Shown: one piece after another, positions 48,431 to 58,696 of the stretch
Position numbering within the stretch: the first letter of the stretch is position 1
How the letters are laid out: each line of letters starts with the position of its first letter
Assembly (NCBI GenBank): GCA_905235155.1
Contig: CAJOKJ010000017.1
Location: forward strand, 62,001 to 126,000
Direction: 5' to 3'
Length of the DNA stretch: 64,000 nucleotides
DNA from: Candidatus Gastranaerophilales bacterium
GTDB taxonomy: Bacteria > Cyanobacteriota > Vampirovibrionia > Gastranaerophilales > Gastranaerophilaceae
The notes under the pieces: model-generated
Databases searched by the model: none
The model's input: the letters and a program-made list of their open reading frames with translations, nothing else
Told to the model about the DNA's origin: nothing
Translations under genes and position numbers: made by a program

Positions 48431-49594
48431 ATGAAAGCATTAAAGTCAATGAGGTTACAAATAGGAGTTTTTGGCAGAACCAATGTTGGTAAATCTTCAT
48501 TTGTGAATAAAATTACGGGACAGGAAATTTCAATAGTATCTGATATTGCAGGCACAACAACCGATGTTGTTGAAAAGTCTATGGAACTTTTACCGATAGG
48601 GCCTGTAACATTTTTAGATACGGCCGGTCTTGATGATTCTTCCGAATTAGGAGAAAAACGTATAGAAAAGGCATTAAAAGTTATAAACCGTTGTGATGTT
48701 GCAGTTTTGATTACTGATAAATATGAATTTGATAATTGTGAAAAAGAAATTATAGAAAGATTTGAAGAACTAAATATAAAATATATAACTGTTATAAATA
48801 AGCAGGATGAAAATTTTGAAAATGATAAAAATTTTCTTGTAACTTCGACATTAAAAGATAAGGCTATTGTTGATAAATTCAAAAAAGAATTAATCAAAAT
48901 CTTACCTGATGAATTTATTAATTCTCCAAAAATTGCAGGTGATTTGGTTAGTGAAAAATCAACTGTTATCCTTGTTATTCCAATTGATAAAGAAGCACCA
49001 AAAGGTAGAATTATTTTACCGCAAGTGCAAACATTGAGAGATTTATTGGATTCAAATTGTATTACTCTTTGTGTAAAAGAAAGTGAATTGAAAGATGCAA
49101 TTAATAATTTAAAAGAATCTCCGTCATTAGTTGTTACGGATTCTCAAGCTTTTAAAACAGTTGCCGAAATTGTGCCTGAAAATATACCTTTAACATCTTT
49201 TTCAATACTTTTTGCAAGGTTAAAGGGGGATTTGAGTGAGTTTATAAAAGGGGCGAATGCAATTAAAAACTTAAAAGACGGTTCAAAGATTTTATTTTTG
49301 GAAAGTTGTACTCACCATGCCATTGATGATGATATTGCAAGGGTAAAAATTCCAAAATTATTAAAGAAATCTACAAATAAAGAGTTAATTTGTGAATATT
49401 TTACAGGACATGATTTTCCTGATGTAAGCGGGTATGATTTGATAATTCATTGCGGGGCATGCATGACGAACAGAAAAGAAATTTTATCCAGAATAATGAT
49501 TGCAAATTCACGTAATGTACCAATTACAAACTATGGAATAGTTATTTCTTATTGTCTTGGAATTTTAGAACGTGCAACAAAAATTTTTTCGTGA
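48431..49594 (+). CDS. hydF: [FeFe] hydrogenase H-cluster maturation GTPase HydF
   Basis: GVFGRTNVGKSSFVNKITGQEISIVSDIAGTTTD; C-terminal ESCTHHAIDDDIARVKIP..IHCGACMTNRKE. Confidence 0.93.
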   Translation: MKALKSMRLQIGVFGRTNVGKSSFVNKITGQEISIVSDIAGTTTDVVEKSMELLPIGPVTFLDTAGLDDSSELGEKRIEKALKVINRCDVAVLITDKYEFDNCEKEIIERFEELNIKYITVINKQDENFENDKNFLVTSTLKDKAIVDKFKKELIKILPDEFINSPKIAGDLVSEKSTVILVIPIDKEAPKGRIILPQVQTLRDLLDSNCITLCVKESELKDAINNLKESPSLVVTDSQAFKTVAEIVPENIPLTSFSILFARLKGDLSEFIKGANAIKNLKDGSKILFLESCTHHAIDDDIARVKIPKLLKKSTNKELICEYFTGHDFPDVSGYDLIIHCGACMTNRKEILSRIMIANSRNVPITNYGIVISYCLGILERATKIFS

Positions 49595-49628
49595 TATAAT
49601 TTTTATAAATTGGTAAACGGAGTAGAAA

Positions 49629-49910
49629 ATGATTACAGTAAAAGATGTTGAACACGTAGCAAAATTAGCACGTTTAGAGTTAACAGAAGAAGAAAAAGAA
49701 AAATTTACTCGTCAATTGGGTGATGTTCTGAAATATGTTGATCAGATGAATGAAGTTGATACTTCAAGTGTTGAGCCTTTATCTCATCCGATTGATTTTG
49801 TAAACGTCATGAGAGATGACGTAGTTAAATACGAACAAACTAAAGAGGCTTTAATGCAAAATGCTCCTGAAGAAGAAGACGGTTTCTTTAGAGTTCCTAA
49901 AATTAACTGA
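49629..49910 (+). CDS. gatC: Asp/Glu-tRNA amidotransferase subunit C
   Basis: VEHVAKLARLELTEEEKEKFTRQLGDVLKYVDQMNEVDTSSVEPLSH. Confidence 0.95.
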   Translation: MITVKDVEHVAKLARLELTEEEKEKFTRQLGDVLKYVDQMNEVDTSSVEPLSHPIDFVNVMRDDVVKYEQTKEALMQNAPEEEDGFFRVPKIN

Positions 49911-49932
49911 TAATTAAAGTAAAAAGTTCTAA

Positions 49933-51591
<1,659 letters not shown>

Positions 51592-51599
51592 TTGTAATT

Positions 51600-51640
51600 A
51601 AAGAAGGCTCAAAACATTTGTTTTGAGCCTTCTTTCTTAA
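51600..51640. terminator. Terminator between convergent genes
   Basis: AAAGAAGGCTCAAAACATTTGTTTTGAGCCTTCTTTCTT. Confidence 0.85.
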
Positions 51641-51667
51641 TAGCCGTATTGCTTATTTATGTTTGTC

Positions 51668-52048
51668 TTACTTTGCTTTATTAAACGCTTTTCTGTTTTT
51701 TATCAATTCTCCGGCAGCAACCGCAACACCGCCAATTATTGCAAGTTTACCTGCTAATGACGAAGTATCTGCTTTTGAAACTTTTTGCATTAATTGGTTT
51801 GCACCTAATATTGTACAAGATGTCAATAAACCTGAAAGTGCGGCTTTTCCTGTTGCAAGGATACCTGTTTTATTTGTTTTTACAAAATTAAATCCTTTTT
51901 TACAAGCATTTTTTGCTTTTTGTGTAGTTGAAATCTCAACTATATCAGCTTGAGGTGTTGTTTGCGGTTTTTGGCATGTACAATTTTGACAAGCAGGGTC
52001 GTTACAACCAAAATTTGTGTTATATGCTTGAATTGAACTAATATTCAT
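51668..52048 (-). CDS. Hypothetical protein with N-terminal Cys cluster and hydrophobic C-terminal segments
   Basis: MNISSIQAYNTNFGCNDPACQNCTCQK..; 126 aa. Confidence 0.65.
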   Translation of the reverse strand: MNISSIQAYNTNFGCNDPACQNCTCQKPQTTPQADIVEISTTQKAKNACKKGFNFVKTNKTGILATGKAALSGLLTSCTILGANQLMQKVSKADTSSLAGKLAIIGGVAVAAGELIKNRKAFNKAK

Positions 52049-52171
52049 GATTTCCTTTTTCCTTTACAAATTTTATAAGTTGACTAAAAATAATAATTGA
52101 CTTATTTTTCATAAACATTACAAAATTGTTACGTTTATGTTAAAATTTTTTTCAAGGAGTATTTATAAGTT

Positions 52172-52576
52172 ATGAAACACGAATTTAAACAAAAAGTTTT
52201 TTATAGTGATACAGATGCTTATGGTGTTGTATGGCACGGTTCATACTTGCGTTGGCTGGAAATGGGCAGAATAGGTCTTTGTGAAGATGCAGGATATTCT
52301 TTATCAAAATTATATGAAAATGATATTACACTTCCGGTTGTTGAATTAAATGTAAGATACAAATCTCAGGCAAAACTTGAAGATGAATTGTTAATTGTTA
52401 CGGAATTGTTTGAAACTTCAAGGCTATCTATGACTTTTGAGCAAAAAATATTAAATGCACAAACAATGAAAATAAATATTGAGGCTAAAGTAAAAGTTGT
52501 AGCAACTCATAATGACGGAATTTTGTACAGAAATTTACCGCAGGGTATGTTAGATTTTGCAGAAAAGGTTAAATAA
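52172..52576 (+). CDS. Acyl-CoA thioesterase (YbgC/4-hydroxybenzoyl-CoA type)
   Basis: YSDTDAYGVVWHGSYLRWLEMGRIGLCEDAGYS. Confidence 0.9.
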   Translation: MKHEFKQKVFYSDTDAYGVVWHGSYLRWLEMGRIGLCEDAGYSLSKLYENDITLPVVELNVRYKSQAKLEDELLIVTELFETSRLSMTFEQKILNAQTMKINIEAKVKVVATHNDGILYRNLPQGMLDFAEKVK

Positions 52577-53316
52577 TGGCAGTTAAAACAAGATTAAATA
52601 AATATATTGCATCGGCAGGTGTATGTTCAAGGCGTGATGCTGATGTACTTATTGAACAGGGTAAAGTTCTTGTAAACGGTAAAAAAGTCAATGAGTTAGG
52701 TTTTCTTGTAGGGGAAAAAGATAAAGTTTTTATTGACGGTAAGTTAATTTTGCCTAAAAAACATGAATACTATAAATTTTATAAACCGGCAGGGTACATA
52801 ACAACATCTGAAGATGAAAAGGGTAGAAAAACTATTTACGATGTGTTACCTGAAAATATGAAATCTTTAAAACCTGTCGGCAGATTGGATAAAGATTCAA
52901 CGGGTTTGTTGATTATGACAAATGATGGTGATTTGATTAATGATTTAACTCATCCGTCCATAAAAGTTCCTAAAGTTTATATTGTAAGAATAGACGGGCG
53001 TATTAATCAAAATCATATTGACCAAATGGCATCAGGAATTGAAATTGAAGAAGGTAAAATTGCTTATGCAGAGGTTGATGTTATTGAAATTTCTAATAAA
53101 ACTACATTAATGGAAGTCGTTTTATATCAAGGATTAAATCGTCAAATCAGAAAAATGTTTGATTTTCTCGGGTTTCAGGTAGAAAGTTTAAAACGAATTC
53201 AGCATGCTACAATTCAATTGGAAGGACTTAAAAAAGGTGAATTTAAGCCAATAAAGCCAAAACAAATAAAAGAATTAAAAACATATCTAAACAAGATAGC
53301 AGGAAAAGATGCTTAA
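52576..53316 (+). CDS. Pseudouridine synthase, RsuA/RluB family
   Basis: S4 domain RLNKYIASAGVCSRRDAD; VGRLDKDSTGLLIMTNDGDL; EVVLYQGLNRQIRKMF. Confidence 0.93.
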   Translation: MAVKTRLNKYIASAGVCSRRDADVLIEQGKVLVNGKKVNELGFLVGEKDKVFIDGKLILPKKHEYYKFYKPAGYITTSEDEKGRKTIYDVLPENMKSLKPVGRLDKDSTGLLIMTNDGDLINDLTHPSIKVPKVYIVRIDGRINQNHIDQMASGIEIEEGKIAYAEVDVIEISNKTTLMEVVLYQGLNRQIRKMFDFLGFQVESLKRIQHATIQLEGLKKGEFKPIKPKQIKELKTYLNKIAGKDA

Positions 53317-53890
53317 AATTGCTATTGTTGGAAATATTGCATCAGGGAAATCGACTGTTGAAGATTATATATCTTCAAAAGGTTATTCCGTATATGATAC
53401 TGATAAAATTTCCCACGAGATATTAAATTATTCAAAAGATGAAATTAAGGCTGCTTTTTGCAAATATGATATTCTTGAAAAGAATCAAATATCAAGGAAA
53501 AAAATTGCTGAAATTGTTTTTGCAAACAAAGAAGAAAAACAAAAACTTGAAAACATTATTTATCCAAAATTAAAGCAAAATTTATCAGAAATATTTGATA
53601 ATTGTAAAAGTAGAGTAGTATTTGTTTCAGTCCCATTACTTTTTGAAGTTGGTTGGCAAAATTTATTTGATAAAATTATTTTTGTTAAAGCAGATGATGA
53701 TATACGTTTAAGTCGTTTAATGAAAAGAAATAATTTGACAAAAGAACAGGCATTGTTAAGAATTAACTCTCAAAAACCCCAAGCAGATAAGGTTATGCGG
53801 TCAGATTTTATTATTTGTAACAATGATGATATTATATCCTTGCAAAAACAAACAGATGAGATTATAATTTTGCTAGAGGATATGGAGTAA
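53309..53890 (+). CDS. coaE: Dephospho-CoA kinase
   Basis: IAIVGNIASGKSTVEDYI, YDTDKISHEIL, RLMKRNNLTKEQALLRINSQ. Confidence 0.92.
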   Translation: MLKIAIVGNIASGKSTVEDYISSKGYSVYDTDKISHEILNYSKDEIKAAFCKYDILEKNQISRKKIAEIVFANKEEKQKLENIIYPKLKQNLSEIFDNCKSRVVFVSVPLLFEVGWQNLFDKIIFVKADDDIRLSRLMKRNNLTKEQALLRINSQKPQADKVMRSDFIICNNDDIISLQKQTDEIIILLEDME

Positions 53891-53895
53891 ACCAC

Positions 53896-56154
53896 GTGTC
53901 TTTAAATTTAGTAAGCAAAATAGAAGCAGGAAAAAAACAACGTGCAAGGGTAGTAATTGGTGTTACTGCCGCTGTTTTGATATTGGTTTTATTATGTATT
54001 ATTTTTATTCAATTGTTGTTTACTAAGGAAAGAATTGAGATTGAAAACCATATTACTGAAGTTGCAAAGCAAAGTGCCGTTGCTGTTGATTTGTTAATCA
54101 ACGGTGATTTTCAAACTTTAAATTTATATGCTCATATATTGGAAAAAGAACCTAAGTATCTGGATAATTCGCTTGTAAAGCAAGGTTTACAAACAGCAAT
54201 AAAAAATACCCGTTTTTACTCAATGGGTGTAGCATATCCGGATGGCAGAGTTTTAATTTATGATGCAAATAAAGGGTTTATGCCTATTTTAAATGTAAAA
54301 GATTTTAAATATTTTAAAGAAGGCATGAAAGGTCATAGCTTTATAGATTTTATTAATAGTGATTATGACAATGACAAATTAATTGTTTTATATGCTGTTC
54401 CTGTAATTAAAAACGGAAAAGTTATTGCATTGGTAACAGGTGCTAACGATGCAAAAGATTATACAAGAGCAGTAGATATCACTTCTTTTAACGAAGAAGC
54501 CGTTGTTCATATTATAGACGGTACAGGTGACATATTACTTCGTGATAAAAAAGGTAATTCAGTTTATAACAAGTCTGTATTTGAAGATGTAGACGGTATT
54601 AAAAAAGAAGTTAAGGATAAGGCTCTTAAAGACAAAAATACTGTAAGTTATTGGTTTAAAGATAAAACAGGCGAAAGAAAAGTTGCAGCATATATTCCTG
54701 TCGGATATAACAATTGGAAAATTCTTGCTATACTTCCTTTTAGTGCTATAAGTCATAATACTAATGCAGTTTTACGTTATGCGGTAATTTTCTTGTTGCT
54801 TATTAATATAGTTGTAATTTTAGGTATCCGTTACAATGTTTTAATAAGACGTCGTTCTGATAATATGATTATGGATATGGCATTGCAAGATGACATAACT
54901 CACAGCTTGAATAAGACAAGTTTTTATATTGAAGCCGAAAAAATCTTGTTTAATAAAAAAGAAGATGATGATGAAAATTTAGCAATGTTATTGATGGATA
55001 TTGATAATTTTAAAATTATTAATGAAGTTTATGATATAAAAAAAGGTGATGTTGTATTAAAAGAAATTGCAGATATTTTAAGTAAGAATATTGCTGAAAA
55101 AGGTATTTTTGCAAGATTTAATGATGATGTTTTTGCAATATTGTACAGATATAACAAAGAAGCTGAAATAGTTTCATTAATTGATAATATTACAGAAGAA
55201 ATAGTTAAAATTCGATTAAGCTTAAAAGTAATACCTTCCTTTGGTGTTTACTTAATTGTTGACAAAGCAATGCCAATAAATATTATGTGCGACAAAGCCA
55301 ATATTGCAAAAAGAACGATAAAAGGTCTTGTTGGTGACAGATTTGCATTATTTGATGAAAGCCTAAGTCAAGCACTTCTTGCTGATAAGGAAATTGAAGA
55401 CGAGATGAAACCGGCATTGGAAGGTCATCAATTTGTTATGTATTTGCAACCAAAAATAGATATGAAAACAAATCTCCCTTGCGGCTCTGAAGCTTTAATT
55501 CGTTGGAATCATCCGCAAAAAGGATTAGTTCCTCCATATAAATTTGTTCCGTTATTTGAAAGAAACGGATTTATTGTTGAAGTTGATAAATTTATGTGGG
55601 AGGAAGCATGTAAAGCGATAAGAGAATGGATTGATTTAGGATATGAACCATTGCCTGTATCTGTTAATATTTCTCGAATACACTTTAAATATGAAGATAT
55701 TGTTTCAACAATAGAAAATCTTGTTAAAAAGTATAATATACCGAAGAAATATTTAGAATTAGAATTAACAGAAAGTGCATTTTTAGATAATGAAGGTGCC
55801 GTAAATTCTGCAATTATTCAACTTCAGGAATTAATTGCAATGGATGATTTCGGTATTGGTTATTCTTCTTTAAATATGTTAAGAAAACTTCCGGTAAATG
55901 TGTTAAAACTTGACAGAGGGTTTATTAACGAAGCTTCTTGTACTGAAAGAGGATTGATTGTACTTAACCATATAACTCAAATGGCACGTGATTTGAAAGC
56001 AACAGTTGTTTGTGAAGGTATTGAAACTCCTGAACAGGTGAATATGTTGCGTAATGCAGGTGGGGATATTGCTCAAGGTTTTTATTATGCTAAGCCTATG
56101 CCGTTAGATGAATACAATGATTTTGTATATCACCACGAAGGTGCATATAATTAA
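53896..56154 (+). CDS. Cache-GGDEF(degenerate)-EAL protein, predicted c-di-GMP phosphodiesterase
   Basis: Extracytoplasmic sensor between two TM helices; GGDEF site is FNDDVF; EALIRWNHP, LELTESAF, DDFGIGYSSL intact. Confidence 0.9.
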   Translation: MSLNLVSKIEAGKKQRARVVIGVTAAVLILVLLCIIFIQLLFTKERIEIENHITEVAKQSAVAVDLLINGDFQTLNLYAHILEKEPKYLDNSLVKQGLQTAIKNTRFYSMGVAYPDGRVLIYDANKGFMPILNVKDFKYFKEGMKGHSFIDFINSDYDNDKLIVLYAVPVIKNGKVIALVTGANDAKDYTRAVDITSFNEEAVVHIIDGTGDILLRDKKGNSVYNKSVFEDVDGIKKEVKDKALKDKNTVSYWFKDKTGERKVAAYIPVGYNNWKILAILPFSAISHNTNAVLRYAVIFLLLINIVVILGIRYNVLIRRRSDNMIMDMALQDDITHSLNKTSFYIEAEKILFNKKEDDDENLAMLLMDIDNFKIINEVYDIKKGDVVLKEIADILSKNIAEKGIFARFNDDVFAILYRYNKEAEIVSLIDNITEEIVKIRLSLKVIPSFGVYLIVDKAMPINIMCDKANIAKRTIKGLVGDRFALFDESLSQALLADKEIEDEMKPALEGHQFVMYLQPKIDMKTNLPCGSEALIRWNHPQKGLVPPYKFVPLFERNGFIVEVDKFMWEEACKAIREWIDLGYEPLPVSVNISRIHFKYEDIVSTIENLVKKYNIPKKYLELELTESAFLDNEGAVNSAIIQLQELIAMDDFGIGYSSLNMLRKLPVNVLKLDRGFINEASCTERGLIVLNHITQMARDLKATVVCEGIETPEQVNMLRNAGGDIAQGFYYAKPMPLDEYNDFVYHHEGAYN

Positions 56155-56156
56155 AA

Positions 56157-56651
56157 ATGTTTGATAGAGATAAGTATTACCTCAGTTTGAATTCTACATA
56201 TTTAAAAAATATAAAAATTGATTTTGATGATATTGATATAAAATCAGATTTTAAAATTGTTTCATCAAATAATGGTATGCCTGTTTTGACAAAAAACGGT
56301 GTACCTATGAATAGTATGGAAAATCCATACGAAGAATGTAAAAGGTTATTTAGTGATTTATTATATTCTGATGATAAAATATGTATAATTTTTGGTCTTG
56401 AATTGGGATATGCATTAAAATATGCTTGTAACCACTATACAGGTAAAATTGTTCTAATTGAAAATGATTTTGAAACTATTAAGTACGTTTTGCAAAAAAA
56501 CAATTTAATGCAATATTTGTCTAACAGAAATTTAATATTTATAACAAATTTTAATAGGCTAAATTTGAGAGGAAAAAAAATATACATTGTTGCAAATAAG
56601 TATTATTCAGAAGTTTTTTCCGAAATTTTAGAAAATATACAGCCGTTTTAA
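56157..56651 (+). CDS. Stand-alone N-terminal MAF/DUF115-like module
   Basis: ENPYEECKRLFSDLLYSDDKICIIFGLELGYALKYACNHYTGKIVLIENDFETIKYVLQ resembles the N-terminus of 37711..39462. Confidence 0.6.
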   Translation: MFDRDKYYLSLNSTYLKNIKIDFDDIDIKSDFKIVSSNNGMPVLTKNGVPMNSMENPYEECKRLFSDLLYSDDKICIIFGLELGYALKYACNHYTGKIVLIENDFETIKYVLQKNNLMQYLSNRNLIFITNFNRLNLRGKKIYIVANKYYSEVFSEILENIQPF

Positions 56652-56654
56652 AAT

Positions 56655-56680
56655 AAAAAAAAGCCACCTAATCGGTGGCT
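56655..56680 (-). terminator. Rho-independent terminator on the minus strand
   Basis: AGCCACC-GATTA-GGTGGCT followed by T8 on the minus strand; no T-run on plus. Confidence 0.85.
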
Positions 56681-56728
56681 ACTAGACTTGGGGAGGAGGT
56701 AAGTGAACCTTTCGGTTCTTCTTATGGT
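56655..56728 (-). ncRNA. Putative small RNA, about 74 nt: two stem-loops flanking a C-rich single strand
   Basis: Minus strand: sigma28-like promoter, then AACCATAAGAAGAACCGAAAGGTTCACTTACCTCCTCCCCAAGTCTAGTAGCCACCGATTAGGTGGCTTTTTTTT. Confidence 0.5.
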
Positions 56729-56732
56729 TTTT

Positions 56733-56759
56733 ATATCGCTAATCAATTTCAAAACTTTA
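56733..56759 (-). promoter_or_regulatory. Putative sigma28 (FliA)-like promoter, weaker -10
   Basis: Minus strand TAAAGTTT-N11-AGCGATAT. Confidence 0.4.
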
Positions 56760-56807
56760 TATTAAATTTTCATATATCCTCCAAATGGTTTATGTTAAAA
56801 TTTTCTT

Positions 56808-58078
56808 ATGAATAAATATGTTGAAAAAAATACAATAGGTTTACGTGGTGAAATCGTTATACCATCTGACAAATCACTTTCTCATAGGGCAATAATGTTA
56901 TCATCGATAGCACGAGGTTCTGCCATCATAAATAATTTTTCAGTTGGTGCAGATTGTCATTCAACGTTGAATTTATTTAAAAATTTAGGTGTGAATATTG
57001 AGTTTATTTCTGAACAAAAACTAAAATTAAAATCAACAGGAATATTAGCTGCACCGACTTGTAATCTTGATTGTGGAAATTCGGGTACTACAATGCGTTT
57101 AGTTTCCGGTATTTTGGCAGGTCAAGATTTTAATTCGGTTTTATATGGTGATGAAAGTCTTTCAAAACGACCAATGAAGCGAGTTATAGAACCTTTATCG
57201 TTAATGGGTGCAAAAATAGACTCAAATGAATATAAGGCACCGCTAAAAATATTTGGTAAAAGGCTAAATGGTATTAATTACAGTTCAAAACTTGCGTCAG
57301 CACAGGTAAAGTCTTGTGTTTTACTTGCAGGTTTGCATGCTCAAGGAAAGACGAGTTTTACTGAGCCTTATGTGTCCAGAAATCACACAGAGCTAATGCT
57401 TAAATATTTAGGTGCTGATATTTCTGTTCATAATTCAACCGTAGAAATTGAAAAATCCGAACTTACGGCAAAGGATATAACTATATGCGGAGATATTTCG
57501 TCAGCTGCTTTTTTCATAGTTGCAGGTTTAATTGTTCCAAATTCAGATTTTATAATAAAAAATGTCGGACTAAATCCTACAAGAACGGGTATTCTTGATG
57601 TTGTTGAACAAATGGGCGGAAATATTGAAATATTGGATAAGCGTATTGAAGCAAATGAAGAAGTAGGTGACTTACGTGTGAAAACTTCTGATTTGCGTGC
57701 TTGCGAAATTGGAGTTTAATTCCTCGTTTAATTGATGAAATACCTGTAATAGCTGTTATGGCTACACAGGCTGAAGGTACAACAATAATTAAAAACGCTC
57801 AAGATTTAAGAAATAAGGAATCTGACAGAATTACCGCTGTTGTTACAGAATTAAGAAAATTAGGTGCAGATATTGACGAAACAGCAGACGGTTTTGTCAT
57901 AAATGGTAAAAAGCATTTAAAAGGCGGTTGTGAAATTGAAACCTACCATGACCATAGACTTGCTATGAGTATGTATATTGCAGGGTTAATTTCTAAAAGT
58001 TCCATTAATATTAACGACTTTCAATGGGTTAATATATCGTTTCCTGAATTTGAAAAACTTATTACTTCACTGCAATAA
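56808..58078 (+). CDS. aroA: 3-phosphoshikimate 1-carboxyvinyltransferase, frameshift near 57707
   Basis: SDKSLSHRAIMLSSIA, GNSGTTMRL, SAQVKSCVLLAGL in the first frame; SLIPRLIDEIPVIAVMATQAEG..RNKESDRI in the second (57701..58078). Confidence 0.92.
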
Positions 58079-58439
58079 CCGCAATTTCAAGTAAAGCACC
58101 CTTTGGCATATCACTTACGCTAACGCAAGTTCTGGCAGGTTTTGAGGTGAAATATTTTTCATAAATTGCGTTAAATTTTTTGAAATCTCCCATATAAGCA
58201 AGGTAGCAACTTGTTTGCACAATATTGTCAAAAGTAAATTCTGCTTCTGTTAATATGGCAGAAATGTTTTTAATAACTTGTTCCGTTTGAGATTCGATAT
58301 CAGAGTCAACAAGTTCTGACGTTTCAGGGTCAATACCAACTTGTCCTGAAATATATAATGTATTTTTGTTGACAAGAGTTGCTTGCGAATAAGGTCCAAC
58401 AGCTTTTGGAGCTGCTTCTGTATTAATATATTCAATCAT
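58062..58439 (-). CDS. ridA: RidA family (2-iminobutanoate/2-iminopropanoate deaminase)
   Basis: EAAPKAVGPYSQATLVNKNTLYISGQVGIDPET...SKPARTCVSVSDMPKGALLEIAVIA. Confidence 0.94.
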   Translation of the reverse strand: MIEYINTEAAPKAVGPYSQATLVNKNTLYISGQVGIDPETSELVDSDIESQTEQVIKNISAILTEAEFTFDNIVQTSCYLAYMGDFKKFNAIYEKYFTSKPARTCVSVSDMPKGALLEIAVIAVK

Positions 58440-58488
58440 TATAAACTCCTTAGATAAACTAAAAGCCACTAAAAAGTGGCTTTTAAAA

Positions 58489-58564
58489 TGGTACTCCCAG
58501 GCGAATTCGAATCGCCGTCGCCTCCGTGAAAGGGAAGTGTCCTAGGCCTCTAGACGATGGGAGC
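58489..58564 (-). tRNA. tRNA-Glu (anticodon TTC), encoded CCA
   Basis: GCTCCCATCGTCTAGAGGCCTAGGACACTTCCCTTTCACGGAGGCGACGGCGATTCGAATTCGCCTGGGAGTACCA; cloverleaf complete. Confidence 0.95.
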
Positions 58565-58696
58565 CTATCTGTTTGTGTATTCATCTTATAATAATCCCAA
58601 AAAAATGTCAACTACTTATTTTATTTTTTGTAAATTACTTGAAATGTTTATTTGTTTTGTATAAAATTGAAATATATAATTATAAGGAAAAGTATA

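Noticed and set aside
57701-58078. Separate 125-aa gene
   Set aside because: It is the C-terminal part of AroA in a shifted frame.
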